A stretch of 35,496 bases of DNA, from NCBI RefSeq assembly GCF_947489755.1, contig NZ_CANLFB010000038.1, positions 1 through 35,496 on the forward strand, given 5' to 3'. A program made the position numbers and the translations under genes. This DNA comes from an uncultured Psychromonas sp. (GTDB lineage: Bacteria; Pseudomonadota; Gammaproteobacteria; Enterobacterales; Psychromonadaceae). Numbering within the stretch: the first letter of the stretch is position 1; every line of letters begins with the position of its first letter. The notes beneath the pieces are model-generated. The model saw only the letters and a list, made by a program, of their open reading frames with translations. It searched no databases and had not been told where the DNA came from. Below are positions 1 to 12,929 of this stretch, piece after piece.

Positions 1-7
1 CGAACAT

Positions 8-13
8 TGTCAA
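8..13 (-). promoter_or_regulatory. Possible -35 box of a second rrn promoter (P2)
   Basis: On the minus strand, about 100 bases downstream of the P1-like start, lies a perfect TTGACA. Rrn operons usually have a P2 promoter roughly 100-120 bases after P1. The matching -10 would lie beyond the window edge, so this is only a suggestion. Confidence 0.35.
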
Positions 14-113
14 CGTTTTAATTTAACTTAATTTCGAAGCGAACTACGAAGCGTTAATACGTTAAAAACTATTCTCAAACTCGCTAGGTAACTTGCGCTA
101 CGTCCCGTGTCTG

Positions 114-150
114 TGGGGTCGCATTATAGGGATTGAGATCACATTGGCAA
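114..150 (-). promoter_or_regulatory. rRNA operon P1-type promoter pointing out of the window
   Basis: Read on the minus strand, there is TTGCCA (150-145), a 16-base spacer and TATAAT (128-123), followed by GCGACCCC and then ACAGACACGG. This closely matches E. coli rrn P1 promoters, which have a 16-base spacer, TATAATGCGCC and a downstream CACTGACACGG. The GC-rich discriminator is the hallmark of stringent (ppGpp/DksA) control in that family. An A/T-rich stretch just upstream of the -35 (about 151-180) could act as an UP element. The 16S gene itself is not in the window, so the operon is inferred. Its direction, away from oriC, would be co-directional with leftward replication. Confidence 0.8.
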
Positions 151-254
151 GTCTTAATTACTGTTTTATTCGATTTTTTGTTTGAATGATTATTTAGCGA
201 ACAACCTGCTTTATTTTTATACTAATTCATCTCTATATTTACTATTTATCTCGT

Positions 255-300
255 TATAATGTATCTCTGTTTTATAAGTTCATTATTTCTATATAGAGAG
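255..300 (+). promoter_or_regulatory. Putative mioC promoter -10 and ribosome binding site
   Basis: TATAAT at 255-260 lies about 50 bases ahead of the mioC start. No good -35 is visible at the right distance (TCTATA near 232 is the nearest). A weak purine-rich GAGAGAG at 294-300 precedes the GTG start. In E. coli, mioC transcription runs into oriC, and the gene order here is the same. Confidence 0.4.
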
Positions 301-310
301 AGTAAATATT

Positions 311-772
311 GTGATTAATATAGATATATTAGTTGGTAGTACATTAGGTGGAACCGAATATGTAGCTGAAGCTACACAGCCATTATTAGAAGCAGCAGGT
401 TTTGCTTCTCAAGTTCATTTTTCTCCAGACCTAACAATGTTAGATATTAATGACCAACATATATGGTTAATTTGTTTAGCGACACATGGTGCAGGAGATT
501 ATCCGGATAACTTTAAAATGTTTGTTGAGCAGGTTAATAATTTATCAGACGAATTAACGAATGTGCATTTTGGTTTAATTGGCGTTGGCGATTCTAATTA
601 CGATACTTATTGTTATGCAGCAAAACACTTCGATCTTCTTTTAAAAGATAAAGGTGCGACACGTTTAGGTGATATTTTCAATATTGATGTCGTTGATTCT
701 CCAATTCCTGAAGATCGTGTTGACGATTGGATCCCATTATTCATAAAAGATCTTAATTTATTAACGAATTAA
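311..772 (+). CDS. mioC: MioC, flavodoxin-like FMN protein
   Basis: This 153-residue protein belongs to the flavodoxin family and is the MioC type found beside oriC in enterics and vibrios. The N-terminal GSTLGGTEYVAE (residues 9-20) is the FMN phosphate-binding loop. The ATHGAGDYPDN stretch near residues 57-67 and GVGDSNYDTYC near 91-101 are the other flavin-contact loops. MioC is known as an FMN-binding electron carrier that stimulates biotin synthase in vitro. The start is GTG at 311, chosen because it sits immediately before the conserved INIDILVGST strand. The gene is transcribed toward oriC, between it and the divergent rrn promoter. Length and order match the E. coli family. Confidence 0.95.
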   Translation: MINIDILVGSTLGGTEYVAEATQPLLEAAGFASQVHFSPDLTMLDINDQHIWLICLATHGAGDYPDNFKMFVEQVNNLSDELTNVHFGLIGVGDSNYDTYCYAAKHFDLLLKDKGATRLGDIFNIDVVDSPIPEDRVDDWIPLFIKDLNLLTN

Positions 773-795
773 TGATTAAGTTACCCACAAGGTTC

Positions 796-804
796 TGTGC
801 ATAA
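796..804 (-). promoter_or_regulatory. DnaA box (oriC, mioC-proximal)
   Basis: TTATGCACA on the minus strand is a full match to TTATNCACA. It occupies the place of E. coli R4, the box nearest mioC. A one-mismatch TTACCCACA lies just before it at 781-789. Confidence 0.8.
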
Positions 805-851
805 TTCATTTATAACTATTGAATTAGTTTGGCGTAATTACTTTATAAAAA

Positions 852-860
852 TGTGCATAA
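852..860 (-). promoter_or_regulatory. DnaA box (oriC, central)
   Basis: TTATGCACA on the minus strand, a full consensus match. A second, weaker box (TTATCAACA, one mismatch) follows at 868-876 on the same strand, so the pair is spaced 16 bases start to start. Confidence 0.8.
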
Positions 861-918
861 GAGCCCCTGTTGATAAAGGTTGTTTCTATACGCAGGTTGA
901 TCGCAATAAGATCCCTTA

Positions 919-927
919 TTATGCACA
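919..927 (+). promoter_or_regulatory. DnaA box (oriC, next to the unwinding region)
   Basis: TTATGCACA on the plus strand, opposite in orientation to the other two perfect boxes. It corresponds in place to E. coli R1, which loads DnaA onto the neighbouring AT-rich repeats. GATC sites lie immediately after it at 929 and 934. Confidence 0.8.
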
Positions 928-928
928 C

Positions 929-1060
929 GATCGGATCTCTTTTAAGATCCTGATCTTTAATCATTTAAATGTGTTTTACACAGAAATGCGTTTGCTTAAT
1001 AAGTATAGTAATAAAAGATCTTTAAAGATCTATATATAATACTAATACTATTGTTTTCTT
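929..1060. other. AT-rich duplex unwinding region of oriC
   Basis: This stretch holds GATCTCTTTT (934-943), GATCTTTAAT (952-961) and GATCTTTAAAGATC (1017-1030), resembling the GATCTNTTNTTTT 13-mers of E. coli. It then becomes almost pure A/T to about 1100. Its position between the R1-like box and mnmG fits the known orientation of the unwinding element. Confidence 0.7.
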
Positions 1061-1142
1061 CTAAAACAACCTTGTTGCTTTCCTTTATTTTTTAAAAGAG
1101 TAAAATCACGCTTTAATTTTATACTGCTGTATTTGGAATATT

Positions 1143-3032
1143 ATGATTTACCATGAACAATTTGACGTTATCGTTATTGGCGGTGGCCATGCGGGAACAG
1201 AAGCTGCTGCTGCGCCAGCTCGAATGGGATTAAAAACCCTGTTATTGACTCACAATATTGAGACTTTGGGTCAGATGTCATGTAACCCTGCTATCGGTGG
1301 AATTGGTAAAGGACATCTTGTTAAAGAGATTGATGCTTTAGGTGGTCTAATGGCATCAGCGATTGATAAAGGCGGAATCCAATTTAGAACCCTGAATTCT
1401 AGTAAAGGACCTGCTGTTCGTGCTACTCGAGCACAAGCGGATCGTCTATTGTACAAAGCAGCTATTCGTGAAAAATTAGAAAACCAAGAAAACTTAAAAA
1501 TATTCCAACAGGAAGTCGAAGATCTCATCATCGAAAACGATCGCGTTGTTGGTGTCATCACTAAAATGGGTGTTCGCTTTTCTGCAAAGACCGTTGTTTT
1601 GACAGTAGGCACTTTCTTAAATGGTTTAATTCATATTGGTTTAAAAAATTACAGTGGCGGTAGAGCGGGTGATCCTGCTTCGATTACGTTATCAGATCGA
1701 TTAAAAGAAATGCCATTACGTATGGGACGTTTGAAGACTGGTACGCCAGCACGTATTGATGCGCGTAGTATCGACTTTTCTGGTTTAGAAGTTCAGCATG
1801 GCGATGATCCAACACCTGTATTTTCATTTTTAGGTAATCGCAGTGAACATCCTCGTCAAATTCCATGTTATATCACTCATACCAATGAGAAAACGCACGA
1901 TATCATTCGTGCTAATTTAGATAGAAGTCCAATGTATTCTGGGGTGATTGAAGGTGTAGGTCCTCGTTACTGTCCTTCTATTGAAGATAAGATCATGCGC
2001 TTTGCTGATAAGAATTCACATCAAATATTTGTTGAACCAGAAGGTTTAACGACGCACGAAGTTTACCCTAATGGTATTTCTACTAGCTTACCTTTTGACG
2101 TTCAACTTGAATTTATTCAATCGATGAAAGGATTTGAGAATGCTTTTGTTACTCGACCTGGTTATGCGATTGAATATGATTATTTCGATCCACGCGATCT
2201 TAAAGCGACGTTAGAAAGTAAATATATCGATGGTTTATTCTTTGCAGGACAAATCAACGGTACAACAGGTTATGAAGAAGCCGGAGCACAAGGCTTGTTA
2301 GCCGGTATGAATGCTGGCTTACAAGTGCAAGATAAAGAAGGTTGGGCTCCTCGCCGTGATCAAGCTTACATGGGGGTTTTAGTTGATGATCTATCAACAT
2401 TAGGTACTAAAGAACCTTACCGCATGTTCACTAGTCGTGCTGAATATCGATTACTGCTACGTGAAGATAATGCTGATACTCGTTTAACAGAGAAAGGCCG
2501 TGAGCTTGGTTTAGTAGATGATGTTCGCTGGAAAGCCTTTAGCGAAAAACAAGAACTTGTAGAAACTGAATTAAAACGTCTAAAAGGCCAATGGGTTAAC
2601 CCAAATTCAATTAATGCCGATAAAATTAATGAATTATTGAAAAAGCCTATGCAACGTGAAAGCACATTGGAAGCAATGATACGTAGACCTGAAGTTAATT
2701 ATGAAAGCTTGATGAAAATTGAAGGTTTAGGGCCAGCAATTGCCGATCCTATTGCTGCAGAACAAGTTGAAATAAATATCAAATACCAAGGTTATATCGA
2801 CCGTCAGTTAGATGAAATTGAAAAATTGAAACGTCATGAAGACACTGCGTTACCTGTTGATCTTGATTATTCTGAGATTAAAGGACTTTCAAATGAAGTG
2901 ACGGCTAAATTAAACGATATTAAACCGCATAGTATTGGGCAAGCATCAAGAGTATCAGGGATCACCCCTGCTGCTATCTCTATTTTATTAATCTATTTAA
3001 AGAAAAGCGGCGTTCGTCGTAAGGCTGGATAA
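1143..3032 (+). CDS. mnmG: MnmG (GidA), tRNA uridine-34 modification FAD enzyme
   Basis: MnmG works with MnmE to put a carboxymethylaminomethyl group on wobble U34 of several tRNAs. Here it is 629 residues, the same length as the E. coli protein. Visible are the FAD-binding GGGHAGTE (residues 13-20), the conserved [14 protein letters not shown] with Cys47, a GTFLNG strand around residue 160, [18 protein letters not shown] near 370, and the C-terminal helical domain that binds MnmE and tRNA. A small oddity is proline in the helix after the dinucleotide-binding motif (AAAAPARMG, where an alanine is usual). The ATG at 1143 comes just after oriC. Its stop overlaps the rsmG start by one base (TAATG), indicating translational coupling. 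Confidence 0.98.
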   Translation: MIYHEQFDVIVIGGGHAGTEAAAAPARMGLKTLLLTHNIETLGQMSCNPAIGGIGKGHLVKEIDALGGLMASAIDKGGIQFRTLNSSKGPAVRATRAQADRLLYKAAIREKLENQENLKIFQQEVEDLIIENDRVVGVITKMGVRFSAKTVVLTVGTFLNGLIHIGLKNYSGGRAGDPASITLSDRLKEMPLRMGRLKTGTPARIDARSIDFSGLEVQHGDDPTPVFSFLGNRSEHPRQIPCYITHTNEKTHDIIRANLDRSPMYSGVIEGVGPRYCPSIEDKIMRFADKNSHQIFVEPEGLTTHEVYPNGISTSLPFDVQLEFIQSMKGFENAFVTRPGYAIEYDYFDPRDLKATLESKYIDGLFFAGQINGTTGYEEAGAQGLLAGMNAGLQVQDKEGWAPRRDQAYMGVLVDDLSTLGTKEPYRMFTSRAEYRLLLREDNADTRLTEKGRELGLVDDVRWKAFSEKQELVETELKRLKGQWVNPNSINADKINELLKKPMQRESTLEAMIRRPEVNYESLMKIEGLGPAIADPIAAEQVEINIKYQGYIDRQLDEIEKLKRHEDTALPVDLDYSEIKGLSNEVTAKLNDIKPHSIGQASRVSGITPAAISILLIYLKKSGVRRKAG

Positions 3033-3658
3033 TGAATTTACGATCTCAATTAGATAGCCTTTTAGCACAAACAGACTTAATAGTAAGTGACCAACAAGCT
3101 TCGCAACTAGTCACGTTAGTAGAGTTATTAGCTAAGTGGAATAAAGCCTATAACCTTACTTCTGTTCGTGATCCATCACAAATGCTTGTCAAACATATTT
3201 TGGACAGTATAGTCGTCTCACCTCATTTACAAGGCAATAGCTTTATTGATGTTGGTACAGGACCAGGATTACCTGGTTTACCTTTGGCTATTTTAAATCC
3301 TGATAAACAGTTTGTTTTATTAGACAGTTTAGGCAAGCGAATGCGCTTTATTCGTCAAGCGATCCTTAGTCTAGGACTTAAAAACGTTGAAATAGTACAA
3401 AGTCGTGTTGAAGAATATCAACCTGAAGTGGGGTTTGATTGTGTGTTAAGTCGTGCCTTTGCTTCGTTGGAAGATATGCTATCTTGGTGCAGTCACTTAC
3501 CTAATGAAAGTGGACATTTTTTAGCCCTTAAGGGGCAATATCCTGAATCTGAAGTGGTTAATTTAGATTCTAAATTTGAGTTTATAGAGTCAGTTACATT
3601 ACAAGTCCCACAATTAGATGGTGAACGCTGTTTAGTCAAAGTTAAGCGTGTATCGTAA
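3032..3658 (+). CDS. rsmG: RsmG (GidB), 16S rRNA m7G527 methyltransferase
   Basis: This 208-residue protein is the 16S rRNA guanine-N7 methyltransferase that modifies G527 using S-adenosylmethionine. The SAM-binding motif [12 protein letters not shown] lies at residues 71-82. An N-terminal [15 protein letters not shown] segment (about 33-47) is characteristic of the family. Length equals the E. coli enzyme within one residue. The ATG shares a base with the mnmG stop, so the two are probably translated together. parA follows after 30 bases. In other bacteria loss of this enzyme gives low-level streptomycin resistance. Confidence 0.97.
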   Translation: MNLRSQLDSLLAQTDLIVSDQQASQLVTLVELLAKWNKAYNLTSVRDPSQMLVKHILDSIVVSPHLQGNSFIDVGTGPGLPGLPLAILNPDKQFVLLDSLGKRMRFIRQAILSLGLKNVEIVQSRVEEYQPEVGFDCVLSRAFASLEDMLSWCSHLPNESGHFLALKGQYPESEVVNLDSKFEFIESVTLQVPQLDGERCLVKVKRVS

Positions 3659-3688
3659 TAACTCTCATATAATATTAAGTAGGTTTTT

Positions 3689-4483
3689 GTGGGTAAAATA
3701 ATAGCAATTGCAAATCAAAAAGGTGGCGTAGGCAAAACCACTACTTGTGTTAATTTAGCGGCTTCAATGGCTGCAACAAAACGCAAAGTACTTATTATCG
3801 ATCTCGACCCTCAAGGTAATGCAACCATGGGAAGTGGTATCGATAAATATGAAGTTGCACATACCGCTTATGATCTATTAATTGATGAGTTACCGCTTTC
3901 TGATGTTGTTGAAACTGAAACGACCGGTGGTTTTCATTTAGTAGCGGCTAATAGTGATGTGACTGCAGCTGAAGTTAAATTAATGACATTCTTTGCCCGT
4001 GAAACACGTCTAAGAACCGCTCTAGAAGGTGTAAGAGATATCTATGATTATATCTTTATTGACTGCCCTCCTTCTCTTAATATGTTGACTGTGAATGCGA
4101 TGACGGCAGCTGATTCAGTACTAGTCCCTATGCAATGTGAATACTATGCATTAGAAGGTTTAACAGCATTAATTGATACCATAAGTAAATTAACAGCTGT
4201 TGTTAATGCAGATCTTAAGATCGAAGGTATTTTACGTACGATGTACGATCCTCGAAATAGATTATCTACGGATGTTTCAGATCAACTTAAAAAACATTTT
4301 GGCGATAAAGTTTATCGTACAATTATTCCTCGTAACATTCGTTTAGCTGAAGCGCCTAGTTTCAGTAAGCCAGTGATGTATTATGATAAAAATTCAACGG
4401 GTGCGAGAGCTTACTTATCATTAGCGGGTGAAATTTTAAGACGAGAAGAACAATCTATCAGTACTGATCAGGAAGTGATTTAA
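3689..4483 (+). CDS. parA: ParA (Soj-like) chromosome partition ATPase
   Basis: ParA-type ATPases form nucleoid-bound gradients that move ParB-parS complexes and so segregate the origin. The 264-residue protein has the deviant Walker A motif KGGVGKTT (residues 11-18), a Walker A-prime [12 protein letters not shown] (36-46) and a Walker [12 protein letters not shown] around residue 130. There is no N-terminal HTH extension, which is typical of chromosomal rather than P1-plasmid ParA proteins. The start is GTG at 3689, chosen because the next residues ([12 protein letters not shown]) begin the first strand. parB starts one base after the stop, so the pair is co-expressed. Four parS sites lie farther right in the window. 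Confidence 0.97.
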   Translation: MGKIIAIANQKGGVGKTTTCVNLAASMAATKRKVLIIDLDPQGNATMGSGIDKYEVAHTAYDLLIDELPLSDVVETETTGGFHLVAANSDVTAAEVKLMTFFARETRLRTALEGVRDIYDYIFIDCPPSLNMLTVNAMTAADSVLVPMQCEYYALEGLTALIDTISKLTAVVNADLKIEGILRTMYDPRNRLSTDVSDQLKKHFGDKVYRTIIPRNIRLAEAPSFSKPVMYYDKNSTGARAYLSLAGEILRREEQSISTDQEVI

Positions 4484-4484
4484 T

Positions 4485-5393
4485 ATGTTAGGTAAAAAAA
4501 GAGGGTTAGGGAAAGGATTAGACTCATTGTTAAGTAGCAGTACTGTTACACGCAACAAACAGGTCTCCCATGATATTAATGCTGCAAAGACGCAACACCT
4601 TGTTAGTAATGAACAAGGTGCTCTCCAAGACTTAGATATCAATCTATTGCAGGTTGGTAAGTACCAACCTCGTCGCGATATGTCAGCCGATGCATTACAA
4701 GAATTAGCTAACTCAATTCATGCTCAAGGTATCATTCAACCGATTGTAGTTCGTGAGACCGGTCATCAAAAATATGAAATTATCGCAGGTGAACGTCGTT
4801 GGCGTGCCGCTAAAATAGTTGGATTAGCTTCTATTCCCTGTTTGATTAAAAATGTGGAAGATGATGCTGCGATTGCGATTGCTTTAATTGAAAATATTCA
4901 ACGTGAAAACTTGAATGCAATGGAAGAAGCGATTGCGTTAAAGCGTATTGTTGATGAATTTGAGTTAACACATCAAGAAGTGGCTACGGCAGTCGGTAAA
5001 TCGCGTACAGCTGTGAGTAATTTATTACGTTTAAACAACCTCAATGAAGATGTTCAAATATTATTAGAGCACGGTGACTTAGAAATGGGTCATGCTAGAG
5101 CTTTATTAGTATGCGAAGGGCAATTACAGTCTGACCTTGCAAAGACGGTTGTCGGTAAAGTATTGAGCGTACGTGAAACTGAAAAATTAGTTAAACAGGC
5201 TCAAACCCCAAATAAAGTTAAAGCACCCGCTTTAATTTGTGACAAAACTGAGTTGTTTGTAACAACTTTAGAAAATAAATTTGGTCTCAAAGTAACAGCT
5301 AAAAATAGTAAAAATGGTAATGGAAAACTGGTCATTGACTACACTTCTATTACAGACTTAGATGCATTGATCACATTAATTGAAAATAATTAA
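4485..5393 (+). CDS. parB: ParB (Spo0J-like) parS-binding CTPase clamp
   Basis: ParB binds parS palindromes, hydrolyses CTP and spreads as a sliding clamp, marking the origin region for ParA. The 302-residue protein shows a short basic N-terminus (KKRGLGKGLDSLL) that in relatives stimulates ParA. It then has the GERRWRAAK CTP-binding motif (residues 102-110), the ENIQRENLN box (136-144) and an HTH around 162-182 (VATAVGKSRTAVSNLLRL). The C-terminal 50 residues would form the dimer domain. It follows parA with a one-base gap. No clear terminator follows; the next gene, atpI, has its own promoter-like sequence. Confidence 0.97.
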   Translation: MLGKKRGLGKGLDSLLSSSTVTRNKQVSHDINAAKTQHLVSNEQGALQDLDINLLQVGKYQPRRDMSADALQELANSIHAQGIIQPIVVRETGHQKYEIIAGERRWRAAKIVGLASIPCLIKNVEDDAAIAIALIENIQRENLNAMEEAIALKRIVDEFELTHQEVATAVGKSRTAVSNLLRLNNLNEDVQILLEHGDLEMGHARALLVCEGQLQSDLAKTVVGKVLSVRETEKLVKQAQTPNKVKAPALICDKTELFVTTLENKFGLKVTAKNSKNGNGKLVIDYTSITDLDALITLIENN

Positions 5394-5508
5394 AAATAAA
5401 TACATCTTTTCAGTCATTTATTATTTTAGGTCATTAAATATTTAATTCATTTAATATTAAATATACCTCAATTTTACTCTATTCTTACATCTCAAGAGCT
5501 CACTCATA

Positions 5509-5536
5509 TTGCATTGACATTTTTTGTCGGTATAAT
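5509..5536 (+). promoter_or_regulatory. Putative atp operon promoter
   Basis: TTGCAT (5509-5514), a 16-base spacer and TATAAT (5531-5536), followed by a G/C-rich TTGCGCGGG. A perfect TTGACA at 5514-5519 is too close to this -10 (11 bases) to pair with it. The site lies 85 bases before atpI, and nothing else in the 227-base gap explains it. Confidence 0.65.
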
Positions 5537-5620
5537 TTGCGCGGGTTTTAGTTTGTGACAATAAAATGATTAATTTAGTTATTTTTAATGTTTCAAGCTA
5601 GCTAGTAAAAGGAAATCGGA

Positions 5621-6815
<1,195 letters not shown>

Positions 6816-6854
6816 TTATTTAGGTATGACGTTAACTTTTACTTTTATTAGTAA

Positions 6855-7158
<304 letters not shown>

Positions 7159-7196
7159 TAACGGATCCTAATTTACTTAATTACTAAGGAGCTGTT

Positions 7197-7667
7197 ATGA
7201 ATATTAATGCAACCCTAATTGGCCAAGCTATCGCATTTGCGATATTTGTTTGGTTCTGCATGAAGTATGTGTGGCCACCACTTTTAGACGCAATCGAAGC
7301 GCGTCAAAAGAAAATTGCTGATGGTTTAACGCAAGCTGAACGTGCAGGAAAAGATCTTGAACTTGCGCAAGCAAAAGCAGCTGAAAAGCTGAAAGAAGCT
7401 AAAGCACAAGCTGCAGAAATTATTGATCAAGCTAATAAGCGTCGTACACAAATTGTTGAAGAAGCTAAAAATGAAGCAGAAATTGAGCGCAGTAAAATTG
7501 TTGCTCAAGGTGAAGCTGAAGTTGAAGCTGAACGTAACCGTGCTCGTGAAGAGTTACGTCAACAAGTTGCTGTTCTAGCTATTGCGGGTGCTGAAAAAAT
7601 CATTAAGCGTACTATTGATAAAGAAGCGAATAGCGACATTATTGATAAATTAGTTGCTGAACTATAA
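7197..7667 (+). CDS. atpF: AtpF, ATP synthase Fo subunit b
   Basis: Subunit b is the peripheral stalk that holds the F1 head still against the rotor. The 156-residue protein has one N-terminal membrane helix (about 5-26, ending before [17 protein letters not shown]). A long, charged, alanine-rich coiled coil follows (about 30-125), then a C-terminal segment that meets subunit delta. Length is that of E. coli b. The ATG follows an AAGGAG ribosome site. Confidence 0.97.
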   Translation: MNINATLIGQAIAFAIFVWFCMKYVWPPLLDAIEARQKKIADGLTQAERAGKDLELAQAKAAEKLKEAKAQAAEIIDQANKRRTQIVEEAKNEAEIERSKIVAQGEAEVEAERNRAREELRQQVAVLAIAGAEKIIKRTIDKEANSDIIDKLVAEL

Positions 7668-7678
7668 GGAGCGAAGTT

Positions 7679-8212
7679 ATGTCTGAATTGACTACTGTAG
7701 CTCGTCCTTATGCAAGAGCCGCTTTTGAATTTGCAGTTAGTAATAACAACATTGAAGCTTGGTCTACGATGCTGTTTTTTGCCACTGAAGTTGCACAAGA
7801 TGCAACCATGGCAAAAATATTAACACGCGATAAAGCACCAAAAGAGTTAGCTGATCTATTTATTAATGTTTGTGGCGACCAACTCGATGAGAATGGTCAA
7901 AACTTTATTAAAGTATTAGCTGAAAATGGACGTTTGAGTGTTTTGCCTCGCATTACACAACTTTTTTCTGATTTAGAAACTGAGTATAAAAAAGAGATCG
8001 ACGCTGATGTTGTCTCTGCTTACGCTCTGTCTAAAGTTCAATTGAATGAGTTGAGTATTTCGCTAGAAAAACGCCTCGCACGAAAAGTAAACCTAAATTG
8101 TAGTATTGATAAATCGTTAATTACTGGGATGGTTATTACCGCCGGTGATTTAGTGATTGATAGCACCGCTAGCGGCCAGTTATCTCGTTTATCACATACT
8201 TTACAATCTTAA
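7679..8212 (+). CDS. atpH: AtpH, ATP synthase F1 subunit delta
   Basis: Delta links the b stalk to the top of the alpha/beta ring. The 177-residue sequence has the helical N-terminal domain (TVARPYARAAFEFA at 6-19) and the C-terminal motif around GMVITAGDLVIDSTASGQLSRL (149-170), both diagnostic of the OSCP/delta family. It lies 11 bases after atpF and 12 before atpA, with AAGGAGCG ahead of its start. Confidence 0.97.
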   Translation: MSELTTVARPYARAAFEFAVSNNNIEAWSTMLFFATEVAQDATMAKILTRDKAPKELADLFINVCGDQLDENGQNFIKVLAENGRLSVLPRITQLFSDLETEYKKEIDADVVSAYALSKVQLNELSISLEKRLARKVNLNCSIDKSLITGMVITAGDLVIDSTASGQLSRLSHTLQS

Positions 8213-8224
8213 TGGGAAGTTAGC

Positions 8225-9766
8225 ATGCAACTGAATTCCACTGAAATTAGCGATCTTATCAAGCAACGAATTGGAAAATTCGAAGCGGTAAGCGAAGCGC
8301 GAAATGAAGGTACAATCGTTTCTGTAAGCGATGGTATTATTCGCATCAATGGCCTTGCTGAATGTATGCAAGGTGAGATGATCGAACTACCAAATGGTAG
8401 CTTTGCTATGGCACTTAACCTTGAGCGTGACTCGGTAGGTGCTGTTGTAATGGGACCTTACCGTGACCTTAAAGAAGGTGAAAAGGTAAAATCAACTGGT
8501 CGTATTCTTGAAGTACCAGTAGGTAAAGGTCTTCTTGGTCGAGTTGTTAACACAATGGGTGAGCCGATTGATGGAAAAGGGCCAATCGAAAACGATGGTT
8601 ACTCTCCAATCGAAGTAATCGCACCTGGTGTAATCGATCGTAAATCAGTTGATCAACCAGTACAAACTGGTTGGAAATCAATCGATTCAATGATTCCAAT
8701 CGGTCGTGGTCAACGTGAACTTATCATCGGTGACCGTCAAGTAGGTAAAACTGCTATTGCAATCGATGCAATCATTAACCAAAAATCTACAGGTTTATAC
8801 TCTATCTATGTTGCGATTGGCCAAAAAGCGTCAACGATTGCAAACGTAGTACGTAAACTTGAACAGCATGGCGCGTTAGAAAATACTATCGTTGTTGTAG
8901 CATCTGCTTCTGAAGCTGCTGCATTACAATACCTGGCTCCATATGCAGGTTGTTCAATGGGTGAATACTTCCGTGACCGCGGTGAAGATGCACTGATTGT
9001 ATATGATGATCTTTCTAAGCAAGCTGTTGCTTACCGTCAAATTTCACTATTGCTTAAACGTCCACCTGGTCGTGAAGCATACCCTGGTGATGTTTTCTAC
9101 CTTCACTCACGTCTTCTAGAACGTGCATCTCGTGTAAGCGAGCATTACGTTGAAACCTTTACTAAAGGTGCAGTGAAAGGTAAAACTGGTTCATTAACAG
9201 CATTACCAATCATTGAGACACAAGCGGGCGATGTATCTGCATTCGTACCAACAAACGTAATCTCTATTACAGATGGTCAGATCTTCTTAACGACTGAACT
9301 ATTTAATAATGGTGTACGTCCAGCTGTTGATCCAGGTATTTCTGTATCACGTGTTGGTGGTGCTGCTCAGTGTAAAGTGATTAAAAAGCTTTCTGGTGGT
9401 ATTCGTACTGCTCTAGCACAATACCGTGAATTAGCGGCATTTGCACAGTTTGCATCTGACCTAGATGAAGCAACGCGTAAGCAGCTTGATCATGGTAAAA
9501 AAGTAACTGAATTAATGAAGCAGAAACAATACGCTCCAATGTCAGTAACTGAACAAGCGTTATCACTATTTGCTGCAGAGAAAGGCTTCTTAAATGATGT
9601 CGATGTTGAAAAAGTTTTAGACTTTGAAGCATCTTTACTTTCTTACGCTAAAAATGAGCATGCTGAGTTCTATGCTCAAATTAATGAATCTGGTGATTAC
9701 AACAAAGAGATCGAAGCGCAGTTTAAAGCTATCTTGGAATCTTTCGTTGCAACGCAAACCTGGTAA
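8225..9766 (+). CDS. atpA: AtpA, ATP synthase F1 subunit alpha
   Basis: The alpha subunit forms the non-catalytic nucleotide sites of the F1 head. The 513-residue protein, the same length as E. coli alpha, has a beta-barrel N-domain and the Walker A GDRQVGKT (residues 169-176). It also has Walker [18 protein letters not shown] and the arginine-finger motif [10 protein letters not shown] near residue 375, which reaches into the catalytic site of beta. A stable hairpin begins directly after its TAA. Confidence 0.98.
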   Translation: MQLNSTEISDLIKQRIGKFEAVSEARNEGTIVSVSDGIIRINGLAECMQGEMIELPNGSFAMALNLERDSVGAVVMGPYRDLKEGEKVKSTGRILEVPVGKGLLGRVVNTMGEPIDGKGPIENDGYSPIEVIAPGVIDRKSVDQPVQTGWKSIDSMIPIGRGQRELIIGDRQVGKTAIAIDAIINQKSTGLYSIYVAIGQKASTIANVVRKLEQHGALENTIVVVASASEAAALQYLAPYAGCSMGEYFRDRGEDALIVYDDLSKQAVAYRQISLLLKRPPGREAYPGDVFYLHSRLLERASRVSEHYVETFTKGAVKGKTGSLTALPIIETQAGDVSAFVPTNVISITDGQIFLTTELFNNGVRPAVDPGISVSRVGGAAQCKVIKKLSGGIRTALAQYRELAAFAQFASDLDEATRKQLDHGKKVTELMKQKQYAPMSVTEQALSLFAAEKGFLNDVDVEKVLDFEASLLSYAKNEHAEFYAQINESGDYNKEIEAQFKAILESFVATQTW

Positions 9767-9794
9767 TTAATTAATAACGTAAGTTATTAATTAA
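9767..9794 (+). other. GNRA-capped RNA hairpin between atpA and atpG
   Basis: A perfect 12-base inverted repeat, TTAATTAATAAC and GTTATTAATTAA, is separated by GTAA. In RNA this gives a C(GUAA)G tetraloop of the stable GNRA class. It begins at the first base after the atpA stop and is not followed by a U-run, so it is not a classic terminator. A role in message processing or in setting alpha-to-gamma ratios is inference. Confidence 0.7.
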
Positions 9795-9814
9795 GCATTA
9801 ATTAGGAGTTAGAA

Positions 9815-12108
<2,294 letters not shown>

Positions 12109-12123
12109 CAGCTGGAGGTTACT

Positions 12124-12543
12124 ATGGCTAAATCAATGACCACACATTTAGATGTTGTAAGTGCTGAAAAATCTCTGTTCTCAGGGCTTGTTTCACATTT
12201 ATCAGTATCTGGTCAAGAAGGTGAACTAGGCATTATGCATGGTCACACGCCATTACTTACACCGATTAAACCAGGAATGGTTCAGTTAGTTAAACAAGAT
12301 GGTGGCGAAGAAGTCATTTATATCTCAGGCGGTTTCCTTGAAGTACAGCCTGGTGGCGTTACAGTGTTAGCTGATACTGCAATTCGTGGTCAAGATCTTG
12401 ACCAAGCGAAAGCAGAAGAAGCAAAACGCGCTGCTGAAGCACAAATGTCAAATCCTAATAAGGATATTGATTTTGCTCTTGTTACTGCTCAACTTGCGCA
12501 AGCAGTTGCACAGTTACGCGCTATTAAGTTAATACGTAAGTAG
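12124..12543 (+). CDS. atpC: AtpC, ATP synthase F1 subunit epsilon
   Basis: Epsilon sits at the foot of the shaft and inhibits wasteful ATP hydrolysis. The 139-residue protein has the N-terminal beta-sandwich ([32 protein letters not shown]) and a C-terminal two-helix hairpin (about 90-138) that changes position during regulation. It is the last gene of the operon, with GGAGG ahead of its start and a strong terminator 18 bases after its stop. Confidence 0.97.
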   Translation: MAKSMTTHLDVVSAEKSLFSGLVSHLSVSGQEGELGIMHGHTPLLTPIKPGMVQLVKQDGGEEVIYISGGFLEVQPGGVTVLADTAIRGQDLDQAKAEEAKRAAEAQMSNPNKDIDFALVTAQLAQAVAQLRAIKLIRK

Positions 12544-12560
12544 ATATTTAAACTCTCGTT

Positions 12561-12589
12561 AAAAAGGCGACCTTAGGGTCGCCTTTTTT
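12561..12589 (+). terminator. Terminator of the atp operon
   Basis: Stem AAAGGCGACC / GGTCGCCTTT with a TTAG loop, followed by a run of Ts. The A-run before the stem may make it act on both strands. The next 340 bases (12590-12929) hold no gene I can support. Confidence 0.92.
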
Positions 12590-12929
12590 ATGGGTGTTAG
12601 ATAAGTCTATTAATCTTTTATTCATATTGTTAATAAGTAATCGCCTTTAATTTTCATCAATCAATATTATCCAATTAAATACCACTCAAACTATCGTCTT
12701 TCTGCTATTCCAGTTATAAATATTATTTATACTATTTATTATGAGTTATCTACCTACTTTATATAACATAACGAACTTGTAAGGATATGAGTCTATAGTT
12801 CAGTTTTTAAACGGGTTCTAAGGTATCATTATCGAATATATGAAATTAGTGTAATTTTGTATTATTTAAAATAATAACTAGTTATCTTCGTTAATATTTT
12901 ATTAGCACGATGAACTAAAGGAATTATAG

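Larger units (their letters stand above)
781..1060. other. oriC: Chromosomal replication origin oriC
   Basis: The mioC-mnmG gap (773-1142) has no real gene and carries the signs of an E. coli-type oriC. Three perfect DnaA boxes (TTATGCACA) lie at 796-804 (minus), 852-860 (minus) and 919-927 (plus). Near matches are TTATCAACA at 868-876 (minus) and TTACCCACA at 781-789 (plus). Eight GATC sites lie between 899 and 1030 (899, 910, 929, 934, 946, 952, 1017, 1027), the density expected for Dam/SeqA control. The mnmG-proximal side is very AT-rich with GATCT-plus-T-run motifs, like the 13-mers of E. coli. Boundaries are approximate; IHF and Fis sites could not be placed by eye. Confidence 0.93.

Noticed and set aside
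797-1039. An 80-codon open frame across oriC
   Set aside because: It runs through DnaA boxes and GATC repeats, its product has no protein-like pattern, and no ribosome site is visible.
5514-5536. TTGACA with TATAAT ahead of atpI as one promoter
   Set aside because: The spacer is only 11 bases; TTGCAT at 5509 gives a workable 16-base spacer with the same -10.
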